Assembly: GCA_023544645.1 (NCBI GenBank)
Contig: JAMJFO010000003.1
Location: 1 to 64,000, forward strand
Reading direction: 5' to 3'
From: Desulfobulbaceae bacterium
Lineage (GTDB): Bacteria > Desulfobacterota > Desulfobulbia > Desulfobulbales > Desulfobulbaceae
Length of the DNA stretch: 64,000 bases
A program made the position numbers and the translations under genes. The notes beneath the pieces were generated by a model, which worked only from the letters and a program-made list of their open reading frames with translations, was not told where the DNA came from and did not search any database. The stretch's first letter is position 1. The number at the start of each line of letters is the position of its first letter. This document shows positions 53,398 to 62,841 of this stretch, in pieces.

Positions 53398-55512
53398 ATG
53401 ATTGTTTCACGGTGGATTATCACCACGCCATTTCTCCTGGCCTGCGCCGGGATACTGGCGTGGTCCACGCAGGCTGGCGCGGCTGCATCTTCAAGTTGCG
53501 TTACCTGTCATCTTGATGAAGACATGCTGACCGATAACCTTGCTGTCGTCAAGGCAAAGGCTTCGGCAAAGCAGTCGGGCTCCGGCTGAGGCGGGAAAGT
53601 GGCTCCGTTGGAGCCGCAGACAAAAGTCCTGGTCTCAGAAGAATTTTTAAATTCAACCCATGGCGAGATCAGCTGCGAAGAGTGCCATGGCGGCAACCCG
53701 GCAGAGGTTGACAAAGCCAAGGCCCATGACGGTATGGAACCCTATCCGGCGCTGAAAAATCCGGAAAAGGCCTGTGGCGAGTGCCACGAGGATATTGTCA
53801 AGACAGCGAAAAATTCACTGCATGCAACCCTTTCAACCTTTGAGACAGTGCTGAAGTCCAGGGCTGACATGGCTTTGTGGGACCAGATCGATGAGGCCCG
53901 CTCCAACCATTGCGCGGCCTGTCATACCAACAGCTGTGCCGCCTGTCATATCAGCAGGCCCAAGGCGTCCAAGAAGGGTTTTATCAATGGGCATGTTTTC
54001 CAGAAGCACACTGATCCCGTCAACCAGTGTACCGCCTGTCACGGCAGCCGTGTCGGCATGGAATACTACGGTTCGCGGGGAGAGGGAGATGTGCATGCCG
54101 CCAAATACAACATGGATTGCGTATCCTGTCACAAGGCGGAAGAAATGCATGCCGACGGTACAGGTCTGCCCGGCCGTTATCACCTGCAGGAGATGGTCCA
54201 CTGTGAAGACTGCCATCCGAAACTTGAGCACGGTTCCGTGCGTGATCATGCCATTCATATCGGCAAGGTCCAGTGCCAGGTCTGTCATTCCCAGACCTAT
54301 GTCAACTGCTACAGTTGTCATACCGGGCGGGATGAGGAAGGTCTCTACTACTTTGTCAACCAGAAAGAAGTCGAATCCATGAAGATCGGCATGAACTATG
54401 ATAAAGACGCCCCGCAAGCAGGTTATGATTACATGCTGGTGCGCCATATCCCGGTGGATCCTGATCTGTTCAAGTTCTATATAGAGGATGCTCTGAAAAA
54501 TTTCGACCAGGTGCCGAACTGGAAGCGCACCTCGCCGCATAACATCCAGAGAAAAACCTGGCAGAATGCAAATTGCAACAACTGCCATGGTCAGAGAGAA
54601 CTTTTTCTGAGCAATGATGATCTGTTGGATTACGAGAAAAAGGCCAATGCGCCTGTTGTGGTTGCCAAGGTGCCCGAGGCGATTAAAGAAACGACGCCGT
54701 TCAGTGTCGATACCTCAGGTGTCAGAAAGTCCATGGTTGTTGATGCCAAGTGGCTGCATGACAACATGGGCAAGGTACTTCTGATTGATGCCCGGTCGGA
54801 AGACGAATATGACAATGGTCATATCGAAGGTGCGATTTCGCTTAATCCTCTAGCCGCTGCTTTCCGCACCGATCCTGATGACGACAATCCTCTGACCCTG
54901 GTCGACTTTGAAAACATTGCCGAAATCCTCGGCAGTGCTGGTATTGGCGTCAATGACCATGTTGTGGTCTACGATAAGGCCGGCCCCATCTCAGGGTACC
55001 TGCTCTGGATCCTTGAGTATGCCGGGGTAAAAAATATCTCGTATCTGGAAGGCGGCATCGAGGGTTGGCATGAAGCCGGATATCATGTAACTGATAAGCC
55101 CACCGAGGCCAAGGCGGCGAAGTTTGACGGTAAGGCAAATCCACAGTTTGTCACCGGCAATGACTTTGTCCGGGCAAACCTGGATAATGCCGATGTGGTG
55201 GTACTGGATGCCAGGATTATTACCCAGGCCAAAGGCATGATCGGCCACGGTCTTGCAGAACGCGCCGGGCATATCCCCGGATCCGTTAACCTGCCATTGT
55301 CCGCCCTGTATATGGATAATGGAGCCTTAAAATCACCGGATGAATTGCTCTGGATGCTGAAGAAGTACGGAATCACTCCGGACAAGACAGTCATTACCAC
55401 CTGCAACACCGGTCAGCTGGCTGCAGGCGCCTTTTTCATGCTGCGCTATCTCGGCTTTGACGATGTCAAGGTCCATGATGATTCGTGGATCAGCTGGTGC
55501 GCCACTGAATAA
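53398..55512 (+). CDS. predicted selenocysteine-containing undecaheme cytochrome c with two rhodanese domains
   Basis: One frame from ATG 53398 (AAGGAGG ribosome site) to 55512, read through an in-frame TGA at 53587-53589 as selenocysteine (residue 64 of 704). A signal peptide (IITTPFLLACAGILAWSTQA) is followed by the first heme motif CVTCH (residue 34), then KASAKQSGSG-Sec-GGKVAP. Ten more CxxCH motifs occur at about residues 93, 126, 172, 180, 211, 241, 269, 293, 304 and 393, eleven in total. Residues ~445-570 are a rhodanese domain whose active-site Cys is replaced (VVVYDKAGPISGY). Residues ~585-704 are a second rhodanese domain with the active loop TCNTGQLA (Cys669). The second half has no own start with a ribosome site and no own signal peptide. 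It would be a periplasmic electron carrier/sulfur- or selenium-handling enzyme. If the TGA were a true stop, a 63-residue monoheme peptide would result. Confidence 0.82.
53587..53617 (+). promoter_or_regulatory. SECIS-like hairpin behind the in-frame TGA
   Basis: After TGA (53587-53589), GTGGCTCC (53599-53606) pairs with GGAGCCGC (53610-53617), with six perfect pairs plus a G-T wobble and an outer G-C pair. The three-base apical loop is GTT. The loop G is 18 bases after the TGA, within the 16-37 base window of known bacterial SECIS elements, and it has the expected G at the start of the loop. Confidence 0.7.
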
Positions 55513-55551
55513 CCAATAGTTTTCTCGCGATACGCCTGGAAATTGCAGTAC

Positions 55552-55592
55552 AAAAACGGCCCGGAAGATATTCTTCCGGGCCGTTTTTTTTG
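55552..55592. terminator. bidirectional rho-independent terminator
   Basis: AAAACGGCCCGGAAGA pairs with TCTTCCGGGCCGTTTT (16 perfect base pairs), with T and A tracts on either side. It ends the cytochrome gene and the minus-strand Cache gene. Confidence 0.93.
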
Positions 55593-55608
55593 TGCGGAGC
55601 AGGGAGGC

Positions 55609-56580
55609 TTATTTTTCGTTCCTGTTCTGTTTTACGGTAAATTTCGGATAGAGTTTTTCCGCACAGTCTGGACAGATGCTGTGGCTGAATTCTGCTTCGG
55701 AGTGCTGCCGGATGTAGGATTCGATCTGGTTCCAGTATCCCTTGTCATCGCGGATTTTTTTGCAGGAGGCGCAGATGGGAAGGAACCCGCTGAGAAGCTT
55801 GACTTTCGAAAGTGCTTCTTCCAGGTCCGCTGTCCGGTGTTTGACCAGCTCATCGAGGTGAGCGTTATGCTCCCGCAGTTCCTGTTCAGCGAAGATCCGT
55901 TTCCCTGTTTCCTTAACACCCTGATGAATAATGATCGCCGACAGGATAAAGATCATGATCAGGATCAGGGCGGATATAAAAATAAGCTTCCTCGATGTCC
56001 TGGTAAATTCCCGGTGAAGGTCATCGAGATAGACGCCGGTACCGATAACCCATCCCCACGGCTCGAAAAGCATGACGTAAGACAGCTTGGGAACGATCTG
56101 TTCGGGCAGGTCTTTCCATTGCCAGAGATAAGGGACATAGCCGTTGCCGTCCTGGCTGACCTTGTGTACAAATTCCATAAAAAGTTTTTTGCCGTTGAGA
56201 TCGGCGTAACCGGAAAGATCCTGTCCCTCCAAGTCCGGCCGGTAGGGATGCATGATCATGCGGGGATGGAGATCGGTGATCCAGAAATAATCCTTGTTGT
56301 CGGACCCGTAGCGCAGCTGCCGGAATTGTTGTTCGGCCATTGTCCGGGCTGTTTCGTCGGGAAGCTCGCCCGATTGAACGAGTTCATTGTAATAGCGCAG
56401 AATATTCGCTGCGGTTTGGGTTAAAATCGCAATTGATTCTTTTTTCTGTGTCAGCAGGTTGTCCTTTGAGACCGGCAGAACCAGGCCGAACAGGGTGACT
56501 ATGAACAGGATGCAGGCCAGCAGGGGAGCGGCGATAATCTTGAGGACATCTGATCTTGCTATAATATGCATGTAGTTCAC
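55609..56580 (-). CDS. sCache-domain membrane sensor with zinc-binding-like C-terminus
   Basis: 323 residues. An N-terminal transmembrane helix (IIAAPLLACILFIVTLFGLV) is followed by a single Cache domain in the periplasm (SIAILTQTAANILRYYNELV, YFWITDLHPRMIMHPYRPDL, FEPWGWVIGTGVYLDD) and a second helix (LIFISALILIMIFILSAIII). A coiled coil (ELREHNAHLDELVKHRTADL) leads to the cytoplasmic module LLSGFLPICASCKKIRDDKG with CASC and a later CPDC, a probable zinc-bound tail often found in deltaproteobacterial signal proteins. There is no kinase, GGDEF or chemoreceptor output in the frame. Its role may be regulatory through the tail. It is close to the ZIP transporter gene (13 bases). Confidence 0.8.
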   Translation of the reverse strand: MNYMHIIARSDVLKIIAAPLLACILFIVTLFGLVLPVSKDNLLTQKKESIAILTQTAANILRYYNELVQSGELPDETARTMAEQQFRQLRYGSDNKDYFWITDLHPRMIMHPYRPDLEGQDLSGYADLNGKKLFMEFVHKVSQDGNGYVPYLWQWKDLPEQIVPKLSYVMLFEPWGWVIGTGVYLDDLHREFTRTSRKLIFISALILIMIFILSAIIIHQGVKETGKRIFAEQELREHNAHLDELVKHRTADLEEALSKVKLLSGFLPICASCKKIRDDKGYWNQIESYIRQHSEAEFSHSICPDCAEKLYPKFTVKQNRNEK

Positions 56581-56592
56581 AATAGGTTGAGT

Positions 56593-57408
56593 TCAGCCAA
56601 GGGCAACGTCCAGGGTCATCATGACGGCGAACCCGGTAATCGCTCCCATGGTTGCCAGATCCGTATTGCCTGCCCGCTGCGACTCAGGAATGACTTCTTC
56701 CACCACGACAAAAATCATCGCACCTGCGGCAAAAGAAAGGGCGTAAGGAAGCATGGGCCGCATGGCGATAACCGCGAAAGCGCCGAGCACCGCGGCAACC
56801 GGCTCTACGGCCCCCGATAGCTGGCCATGCCAGAAACTTTTTCGTCTGGACATGCCTTCGCGGCGGAGGGGAACAGAAACGGCCGTCCCTTCCGGAAAGT
56901 TCTGTATGCCGATGCCAATGGCCAGGGCAACTGCCCCGGCAAGGGAAGCAGATGGAATATCTGCGGCCAGGGCGCCGAAGGCCACCCCTATAGCCAGCCC
57001 CTCGGGGATATTATGCAGGGTAATGGCCAGAACGAGCAGGGTGCTTTTATGCCAGGATGTTTTGACGCCTTCCGCCTCCCGCATGGGAAATCCGGCATGC
57101 AGGTGGGGGAGAATTTTGTCGATGAGCCAGAGGGACCAGGCGCCGAGGATGAAGCCGCATGTCGCCGGGAACCAGAAAAACCTGCTTGTCTCCTGCGCCA
57201 TGTCAATGGCCGGGATGAGTAAAGACCAACAGCTTGCAGCCATCATAACGCCGGCGGCAAAACCAAGCATGCCGTCAAGGACCCTCTGGTTAATGGTTGT
57301 GAAAAAAAAGACCAGTCCGGCGCCCAGGGCGGTGAGACCCCAGGTGAAAAGTGCGGCTATCAGGGCCTGGGTAACAGGATGAAGACCGGAAAACCATGCA
57401 GCACTCAC
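56593..57408 (-). CDS. ZIP-family metal transporter
   Basis: 271 residues with eight hydrophobic segments. The metal-transport helices carry [20 protein letters not shown] (helix IV) and [20 protein letters not shown] (helix V), the characteristic HNxPEG pair of ZupT-like proteins. It probably imports Zn2+, Fe2+ or Mn2+ through the inner membrane. The spacing to the Cache gene suggests a common transcript, so the Cache protein might sense the metal or its relation. The length is normal. Confidence 0.9.
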   Translation of the reverse strand: MSAAWFSGLHPVTQALIAALFTWGLTALGAGLVFFFTTINQRVLDGMLGFAAGVMMAASCWSLLIPAIDMAQETSRFFWFPATCGFILGAWSLWLIDKILPHLHAGFPMREAEGVKTSWHKSTLLVLAITLHNIPEGLAIGVAFGALAADIPSASLAGAVALAIGIGIQNFPEGTAVSVPLRREGMSRRKSFWHGQLSGAVEPVAAVLGAFAVIAMRPMLPYALSFAAGAMIFVVVEEVIPESQRAGNTDLATMGAITGFAVMMTLDVALG

Positions 57409-57464
57409 AATAAATTCTCCTGAATATGCCTCCCCAACCTGGTCATTGACCGGTGATGGCGCCG

Positions 57465-57968
57465 TTATTTTTCGAGAACCTGCAGAGCTGCCTCATAATC
57501 AGGTTCCTGGGCAATTTCGGGTACCTGCTCGGTATAGACAATCCTGCCTTCTTTATCAATGATGACAATTGCCCTGGAAAGCAGGCCGGCTATGGGGCCG
57601 CTGGCTATGGTCACGCCATAATTTTTGCCGAAGTCGGGAGACCGGAAAACAGACAGGGGAATGACCCGGTCCAGCCCTTCACCTTCACAGAATCGCTGGT
57701 GGGCAAAAGGGAGGTCAGCCGAAACGCAGAGAACCACAGTATTGTCGTAATTGCTGGCTTCGGCATTGAAGCGCCTCACCGAGGCAGCGCAGACAGAAGT
57801 GTCTATGCTGGGAAATATGTTGAGCACCACTGTCTGGCCGGAAAAATCGCTGAGGCGGCAATCGGAAAGATCTGTTCTGGTCAGGGTGAATTCCGGGGCC
57901 CGGGTATTCATACCGGGAAGGCTGCCAACAGTTTCAATGGGGTTGCCCTGCAGGGTAATCTGCGCCAT
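57465..57968 (-). CDS. tpx: thiol peroxidase
   Basis: 167 residues, a complete atypical two-Cys peroxiredoxin that reduces hydroperoxides. The family start [20 protein letters not shown], the peroxidatic site [19 protein letters not shown] (Cys60) and the resolving Cys in [13 protein letters not shown] (Cys94) are present. It stands alone, with its ribosome site AAGGAGAATTATT just before the ATG. Confidence 0.95.
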   Translation of the reverse strand: MAQITLQGNPIETVGSLPGMNTRAPEFTLTRTDLSDCRLSDFSGQTVVLNIFPSIDTSVCAASVRRFNAEASNYDNTVVLCVSADLPFAHQRFCEGEGLDRVIPLSVFRSPDFGKNYGVTIASGPIAGLLSRAIVIIDKEGRIVYTEQVPEIAQEPDYEAALQVLEK

Positions 57969-58139
57969 AATAATTCTCCTTGTGTAGATTGGTTAAGGAA
58001 GAAATGTTTTTTATTCTTAATAAGAGTCTTTCGCCTCCTGTCAATTTTATTGTATCATTGGTCCGGATATATTTCCATTAATCAGCAAGCGATTGTTATT
58101 TTTGTTCCATCCCCCTTAATTCGTGGGCTGCAGAGGAAA

Positions 58140-58343
58140 ATGAAGAAGGAATGCTCCGCCTGTGGCGGTACCGGACAGATCGGTTTTTTTCAGGGAGTCA
58201 GCCGTTTCCTGTTGTCCTGGGATGAATGCCCGCATTGCTGTGGGACAGGTTTCATGGACAATGGTGAGAGGAGATCATCCGCCCGGCGGAAGAATGAACA
58301 GGAAAAGGACAACCGGTTCGGCAAAAAAAGAAGGACTGAATAG
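58140..58343 (+). CDS. small DnaJ zinc-finger-like protein
   Basis: 67 residues from ATG 58140 (AGAGGA upstream). MKKECSACGGTGQIGFFQGV carries the CxxCxGxG motif of DnaJ zinc fingers, and DECPHCCGTGFMDNG a second CxxCxGxG-like site. The tail is basic (RRSSARRKNEQEKDN). It is short but has two ordered zinc motifs, so it is likely real. Function unknown. It is convergent with aroD, ending three bases from its stop. Confidence 0.65.
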   Translation: MKKECSACGGTGQIGFFQGVSRFLLSWDECPHCCGTGFMDNGERRSSARRKNEQEKDNRFGKKRRTE

Positions 58344-58346
58344 TGT

Positions 58347-59075
58347 TCAGGTTATGGAGGCCCTGCCGGAAAGACAGGCTATCGCCTCTTTGAGCTGGTG
58401 CACGGTAAGTTGACCGGGAGCGGTAGCCTGCTCCTCATCAAGCGCCGCATAGGTCATGAAGCCGCCCAGAAGAAGGGTGATTATCCTGCTCAATTTCCCG
58501 GCCTCGCCCATACAGAAAGCTATCAAGGGGAAGTTAAGGCTATGTGCCTCACACTGCAGATGGAGGACCCGGAGAACGTCGAGATGGGAGTGGGCCATGG
58601 TGATGATCTTGCCGACATGGGCCCCGCTGGCAACCTGATCCCGGAGTATGGCCGACAGGGCGGCTGCATCAGGGGTTGTTGTGAAATCATGATGGGAGAT
58701 GATCAGGCGTGTGGTGGAGCCGGATATTTCCGCCAGAAGGTGTTCCCGGTACTGAAGCGGCGTTGCAAGTTCCAGATCGACAAATGCGGCCTGTTGCCGG
58801 ACCGCTTCCAGGAGAGGATTGAGGCGCTCCTCTTCCGAATCGCGGCAGAGTCCTCCTTCCCATGACGCACGGTTGGTGAACAGCAGGGGATGGGTCATTT
58901 CCCGGCAGAGCACGGGGATTGAAAACTGCTGCATGGCATCAAGCCGTATTTCAACGACATCGATATCCCCGGCCAGCGGTTTGACCGCGGCAATGGCGCT
59001 GTCGGTATCCGGCAGGGCCACTGCAACGCAGATGCCGCCATCGAGCCCGGGTCTGTCTGGAGTCTTTTGCTTCAC
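58347..59075 (-). CDS. aroD: type I 3-dehydroquinate dehydratase
   Basis: 242 residues, normal for type I enzymes of the shikimate pathway. The Schiff-base Lys is in HVGKIITMAHSHLDV, the catalytic His in LIISHHDFTTTP, and VEIRLDAM and FTNRASWEGG are the substrate-binding parts. It removes water from 3-dehydroquinate. Other aro genes are not in the window. It lies five bases after pyrD on the same strand but may have its own promoter. Confidence 0.93.
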   Translation of the reverse strand: MKQKTPDRPGLDGGICVAVALPDTDSAIAAVKPLAGDIDVVEIRLDAMQQFSIPVLCREMTHPLLFTNRASWEGGLCRDSEEERLNPLLEAVRQQAAFVDLELATPLQYREHLLAEISGSTTRLIISHHDFTTTPDAAALSAILRDQVASGAHVGKIITMAHSHLDVLRVLHLQCEAHSLNFPLIAFCMGEAGKLSRIITLLLGGFMTYAALDEEQATAPGQLTVHQLKEAIACLSGRASIT

Positions 59076-59080
59076 TGTTA

Positions 59081-60016
59081 TTATACCTGCAGTGAATTGA
59101 TTACGGCACGGACACTTGCCATCCCCTGCTCATGAACGTACTGTTCCAGTCCGTCAACGATATCCATGACAGAAGTTGGGTGATAAAAATTGGCCGTGCC
59201 GACCTGCACAGCAGTTGCACCGGCCATGAGAAATTCCAGGGCATCCTCTGTTGTGCCGATACCCCCGATGCCTATGACCGGAATGGCAACAGCCTTGGCG
59301 GTCTGCCAGACCATGCGCAGGGCCACCGGCTTGATGGCCGGCCCGGAAAGACCCCCGACAACGTTTGCCAGCCGCGGTTTCCGGGTCTTGATGTCAATGG
59401 ACATGCCAAGCAGGGTGTTGATCAGGGAAACAGCATCGGCGCCGGCATCTTCAACGGCCCGGGCAATGGCACATACATCGGTGACATTGGGAGAAAGTTT
59501 GACAATGACCGGCAATCGTGTCTGTTGTCGGACTGCGCTGGTTACCGCGGCAGCCATTGTCGCATCCGTTCCAAAGGCGACACCCCCTTTCCTGACATTG
59601 GGACAGGAGATATTCACCTCCACGGCGGCGATTCCTTCAACCCTTTCCAGCCGCGCGGCCAGGTTTGCATAATCGTCAATACTTTCCCCAAGGACATTGA
59701 CAATCACCGGGGTGTCAAATTGCTGCAGATACGGGAGTTTGTCAGTAATAAACCGCTCAACCCCGACGTTCTCCAGGCCGATGGCATTGAGCATGCCGCA
59801 GGCGGTTTCGATGATCCGTGGCGGCGGATTGCCCGGCCGGGGTTCCTGGGAGATGCCTTTGACGATAATCGCCCCCAGGCGGTTCAGATCGACCAGGGAT
59901 GCAAATTCGCGGCCGTATCCAAAGGTCCCCGAGGCCGTCATCACCGGATTGCCGAGCTGCAGGTCACCGATGGTAACACGCATGTCGACGCTATGATTGG
60001 TATTTATAGGGTCCAT
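59081..60016 (-). CDS. pyrD: dihydroorotate dehydrogenase, catalytic subunit (class 1B)
   Basis: 311 residues. FMN enzyme that oxidises dihydroorotate using NAD+ through Pyr[39 protein letters not shown], the active-site region and [20 protein letters not shown] for FMN phosphate binding are intact. The start (ATG 60016) overlaps the end of pyrK by 13 bases; a later start (MRVTIGDLQ) is possible. It is with pyrK in one operon, away from pyrB-pyrC at 27 kb. Confidence 0.96.
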   Translation of the reverse strand: MDPINTNHSVDMRVTIGDLQLGNPVMTASGTFGYGREFASLVDLNRLGAIIVKGISQEPRPGNPPPRIIETACGMLNAIGLENVGVERFITDKLPYLQQFDTPVIVNVLGESIDDYANLAARLERVEGIAAVEVNISCPNVRKGGVAFGTDATMAAAVTSAVRQQTRLPVIVKLSPNVTDVCAIARAVEDAGADAVSLINTLLGMSIDIKTRKPRLANVVGGLSGPAIKPVALRMVWQTAKAVAIPVIGIGGIGTTEDALEFLMAGATAVQVGTANFYHPTSVMDIVDGLEQYVHEQGMASVRAVINSLQV

Positions 60017-60789
60017 ATCACCTCATCAGCCGAGAGGACCGGCCCGTCCTTGCAAACGTGCTTATAGCCGCCGCCGGTGGCCGGGAAGGTGCAGCCAAGA
60101 CATGCTCCCAGGCCGCAGGCCATATGGGTTTCAAGGGAAACCTGGCAGGCAATACCTGCATCCCGGCATTTTAACGCCACTGTCCGCATCATCGGTATGG
60201 GACCACAAACATAGACCTGTTTGATTTTGCGCAGAATTTCGTCGAGCAGCTCAGTGACAAATCCCTGGTGTCCCAGCGTTCCATCATCCGTGGCCGTCAG
60301 CACCGAGTAGCCGAGCTCGGAGAATTCTTCCGCCAGCAGCAGCAGCTCTGCCTGGGTTTGGGAGCCAAGCAGGACCGGCTGGTTGTTTTCACGGTATTCA
60401 GACTGGCGAAATGTCTGGGCCAGGAAGTAAAGGGGCGCAATGCCCATTCCCCCGCCTATCATGCAGAATGGTCCCTGGGGATCCAGGTTAAATCCTTTGC
60501 CCAGCGGTCCGATCAGGCTCAACGCTGTGCCGGGATTCATCTCTGCCATCAGGCGGGTGCCTTTTCCAATAATTTTGAAAAGGATGGCCAGCGTTCCATC
60601 GGAATGGACACGGTGTATGGAAAAAGGGCGCCGCAGCAGCGGATCCAGTCCTTCACCTGTCCTGGCCATGACAAACTGACCGGGTTTTGCCGCAGCTGCT
60701 ATTTTCGGCGCCTTGAGGGTCAGGCGGATAACTTCCGGTGTCAGCGTCTCGCGAAGGGTTATTGTTGATTTTTCCTGGAATTCAGTCAT
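60004..60789 (-). CDS. pyrK: dihydroorotate dehydrogenase electron-transfer subunit
   Basis: 261 residues. FAD/2Fe-2S subunit that passes electrons from dihydroorotate to NAD+. The FAD part has [13 protein letters not shown], the NAD part has [20 protein letters not shown], and the 2Fe-2S ligands are in [20 protein letters not shown] plus HVCKDGPV. The start codon at 60787-60789 overlaps the possible start of the prepilin peptidase on the other strand. Confidence 0.96.
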   Translation of the reverse strand: MTEFQEKSTITLRETLTPEVIRLTLKAPKIAAAAKPGQFVMARTGEGLDPLLRRPFSIHRVHSDGTLAILFKIIGKGTRLMAEMNPGTALSLIGPLGKGFNLDPQGPFCMIGGGMGIAPLYFLAQTFRQSEYRENNQPVLLGSQTQAELLLLAEEFSELGYSVLTATDDGTLGHQGFVTELLDEILRKIKQVYVCGPIPMMRTVALKCRDAGIACQVSLETHMACGLGACLGCTFPATGGGYKHVCKDGPVLSADEVIWTL

Positions 60790-60886
60790 GGAAAACGCTA
60801 CAAGAATAGGAGAACATTTTTTATTTTATATCGGCCATATTCAGCCCTGGTCGAGCAATCCTTCTCACCATCATCAAGAGTGTGTT

Positions 60887-61675
60887 GTGGATCCTGTATT
60901 CAGTGTAGCCAGTTTTTTGCTGGGAGCCGTTGTCGGAAGTTTTCTCAATGTGGTTATATTGCGGCTGCCTACGGAAGGAGAATCCATCGTCTTTCCTTCT
61001 TCCCGCTGTCCAGCATGCAGAACAGCCATCCGCTGGTATGATAATATTCCGGTGCTCAGCTATATTATGTTACGGGGCAAATGCCGCGCCTGCCGCACAT
61101 CCATATCTCTTCAGTATCCTCTGGTCGAGATCTGTATGGCCCTGCTGTCTCTGGCGTTATACACCAAATCAGGCCTTTCCTTCGAGTTTTTTTTCTATTT
61201 TCTTTTTCTCGGGGCGCTGCTGGCAGTTATTTTTATCGATATAGCGCATCAGATAATTCCTGACAAGATCACTCTGCCCGGTATTGTGATCGGTTTTGCC
61301 GGGTCGTTTTTCAGTACCGAGGTTACCTGGCAGCAATCCGGGCTGGGTATTCTGCTGGGCGGCGGGGTTCTCTATGCCATTGCCGAAGTCTATTATTTGC
61401 TGACTAAAAGAGAGGGGATGGGCGGCGGTGATATCAAGCTCCTGGCCATGATAGGCGCATTCCTGGGATGTCAGAGCCTGTTGTTTATTGTCTTTGCCAG
61501 TTCGCTGTCGGGCAGCGTGATTGGGATCATCGCCATGATCAGACAAGGCAAGGGAGGGCGGACACGCATACCTTTCGGACCATTTCTGGCCATGGCCGCA
61601 ATGGTATATCTGTTTTTTCAAAAGGAAATCGTGATCTGGTGGTCCAATTACCTGTACACCGGCGCCATTTTTTAA
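60887..61675 (+). CDS. pilD: prepilin peptidase / N-methyltransferase
   Basis: 262 residues from GTG 60887 (ATG 60788 would add 33 residues and overlap pyrK). It cleaves and methylates type IV prepilins. The family start FLLGAVVGSFLNVVILRLPT, the two CxxC pairs of the cytoplasmic domain (CPACRTAIRWYDNIPVLSY, CRACRTS), the first catalytic Asp in IFIDIAHQIIPDKIT and the second in GMGGGDIKLLAMIG are all intact. It should process the pilins assembled by the machinery at 19-26 kb. Confidence 0.94.
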   Translation: MDPVFSVASFLLGAVVGSFLNVVILRLPTEGESIVFPSSRCPACRTAIRWYDNIPVLSYIMLRGKCRACRTSISLQYPLVEICMALLSLALYTKSGLSFEFFFYFLFLGALLAVIFIDIAHQIIPDKITLPGIVIGFAGSFFSTEVTWQQSGLGILLGGGVLYAIAEVYYLLTKREGMGGGDIKLLAMIGAFLGCQSLLFIVFASSLSGSVIGIIAMIRQGKGGRTRIPFGPFLAMAAMVYLFFQKEIVIWWSNYLYTGAIF

Positions 61676-61788
61676 CGATATCCTGAATCCGATGAGATGG
61701 TCTCCCCCCGCTTTTCAAATCGGCATCATTGTGCCACGATGGAAGAATGTTTTTTTAACCATCAAACAAAAAGCAAGAGGAGACCAGG

Positions 61789-62841
61789 ATGAATATTACA
61801 ACAGTTGGTTTGGATTTGGCAAAGAATGTTTTTCATCTCATCGGCTTCAACGAGCGCGGCAAAGAGGTCAAGAAGCGTTACTCAGGCGTAATCAGGTCCT
61901 GCAATTCTTTGTACATTGCCACCGTGCCTGGTTTGCATGGAGGCTTGCGCCGGCTCGCATTACTGGGGGCGCGAATTACGTGCCCTGGGCCATGAAGTGA
62001 AACTTATACCTCCTCAACATGTGAAGCCCTATCTGAGAGGCAACAAAAATGATTATAACGATGCTCGCGCCATCGTCGAGGCAGCAAGTCGACCATCTAT
62101 GCCGGTTGTCGCAATCAAAACACCAGAAGAGCAGGATATGCAAGCCATTCACCGAATGCGTTCCCAGTGTCTTCGGGATCGCACGGCGCTATGCAATTCC
62201 ACCCGAGGACTCTTGGGTGAATACGGTATTGCCATGGCTAAAGGCGTTAGCAAATTGCGGAGCCTCATTCCCCGGCTTTTGGAAGATGCGCAGAACGGGC
62301 TGAGCGATCTTTTCCGTGAATTGCTTGCCCGTCGCTATGAGCAACTGATCGAGTTGGATGTGGGCAACTGATCGAGTTGGATGCTCATATAGAGTTTTTT
62401 ACGAGCAAACTTAAAATACTCGCTCAGCAGAATGACTCTTGTCAACGCTTGCAGACGATACCAGGCTTTGGCCCTATTGTTGCCAGTGCCTTTTGCGCAG
62501 TCATCGGAGATGGCCGTGCTTGTTGCCGTGGGCGAGATGCCGCTGCATCTTTGGGGCTGGTTCCCCGCCAGCACAGCACCGGCGGCAAAAACGTCCTTCT
62601 CGGCATAAGCAAACGAGGAGATAGCTATTTGCGTAGCCTGCTCGTTCACGGAGCACGTGCGGTCGTTCAACAAGCGGCCGGCAAAGAGGATAAGCTGAGC
62701 CGATGGATCAACCGAATATGCGAAGAGCGCGGATGGAACAAAGCGGTAGTCGCCATGGCAAACAAGATGACTCGTATGGGTTGGGCCATCTTGCGATATA
62801 ACACCAGTTATCAACCTGTTGTAGGCAGTCCTGTTCATTAA
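61789..62841 (+). pseudogene. IS110-family (IS1111-type) transposase, frameshifted
   Basis: The DEDD recombinase is spread over three frames. Frame one gives MNITTVGLDLAKNVFHLIGF (first Asp) as far as ~61880, a second frame continues LLRRNQVLQFFVH, and from ~61915 a third frame gives CLVCMEACAGSHYWGRELRA and NKNDYNDARAIVEAA (second acidic pair). At 62341-62383 a 20-base direct repeat (period 23) shifts the frame again and creates a stop. The last part, from ~62377, holds PGFGPIVASAFCAVIGDG, the HTH, and FGS-like end up to YNTSYQPVVGSP. At least three lesions make it inactive. GAGGAGACC precedes the ATG. Confidence 0.9.
62341..62383 (+). repeat. tandem duplication inside the transposase gene
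   Basis: GCAACTGATCGAGTTGGATG occurs at 62341-62360 and again at 62364-62383, separated by TGG; the period is 23 bases. Removing one unit restores the reading frame (EQLIELDAHIEFF), so it is a recent slippage or duplication event. Confidence 0.95.

Noticed and set aside
53398-53589. A short monoheme peptide ended by TGA, followed by an independent second gene from 53599
   Set aside because: The second part lacks a ribosome site and signal peptide although it has ten heme motifs, it stays in the same frame, and a SECIS-like hairpin follows the TGA. Read-through is the simpler explanation.
55543-56424. 293-codon + strand ORF opposite the Cache sensor
   Set aside because: Antisense shadow: the minus strand codes for a recognisable Cache protein with membrane helices.
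57453-58139. Long + strand ORF opposite tpx
   Set aside because: Shadow of tpx; only its last 67 codons (from 58140) have their own ribosome site and motifs and are kept as a gene.
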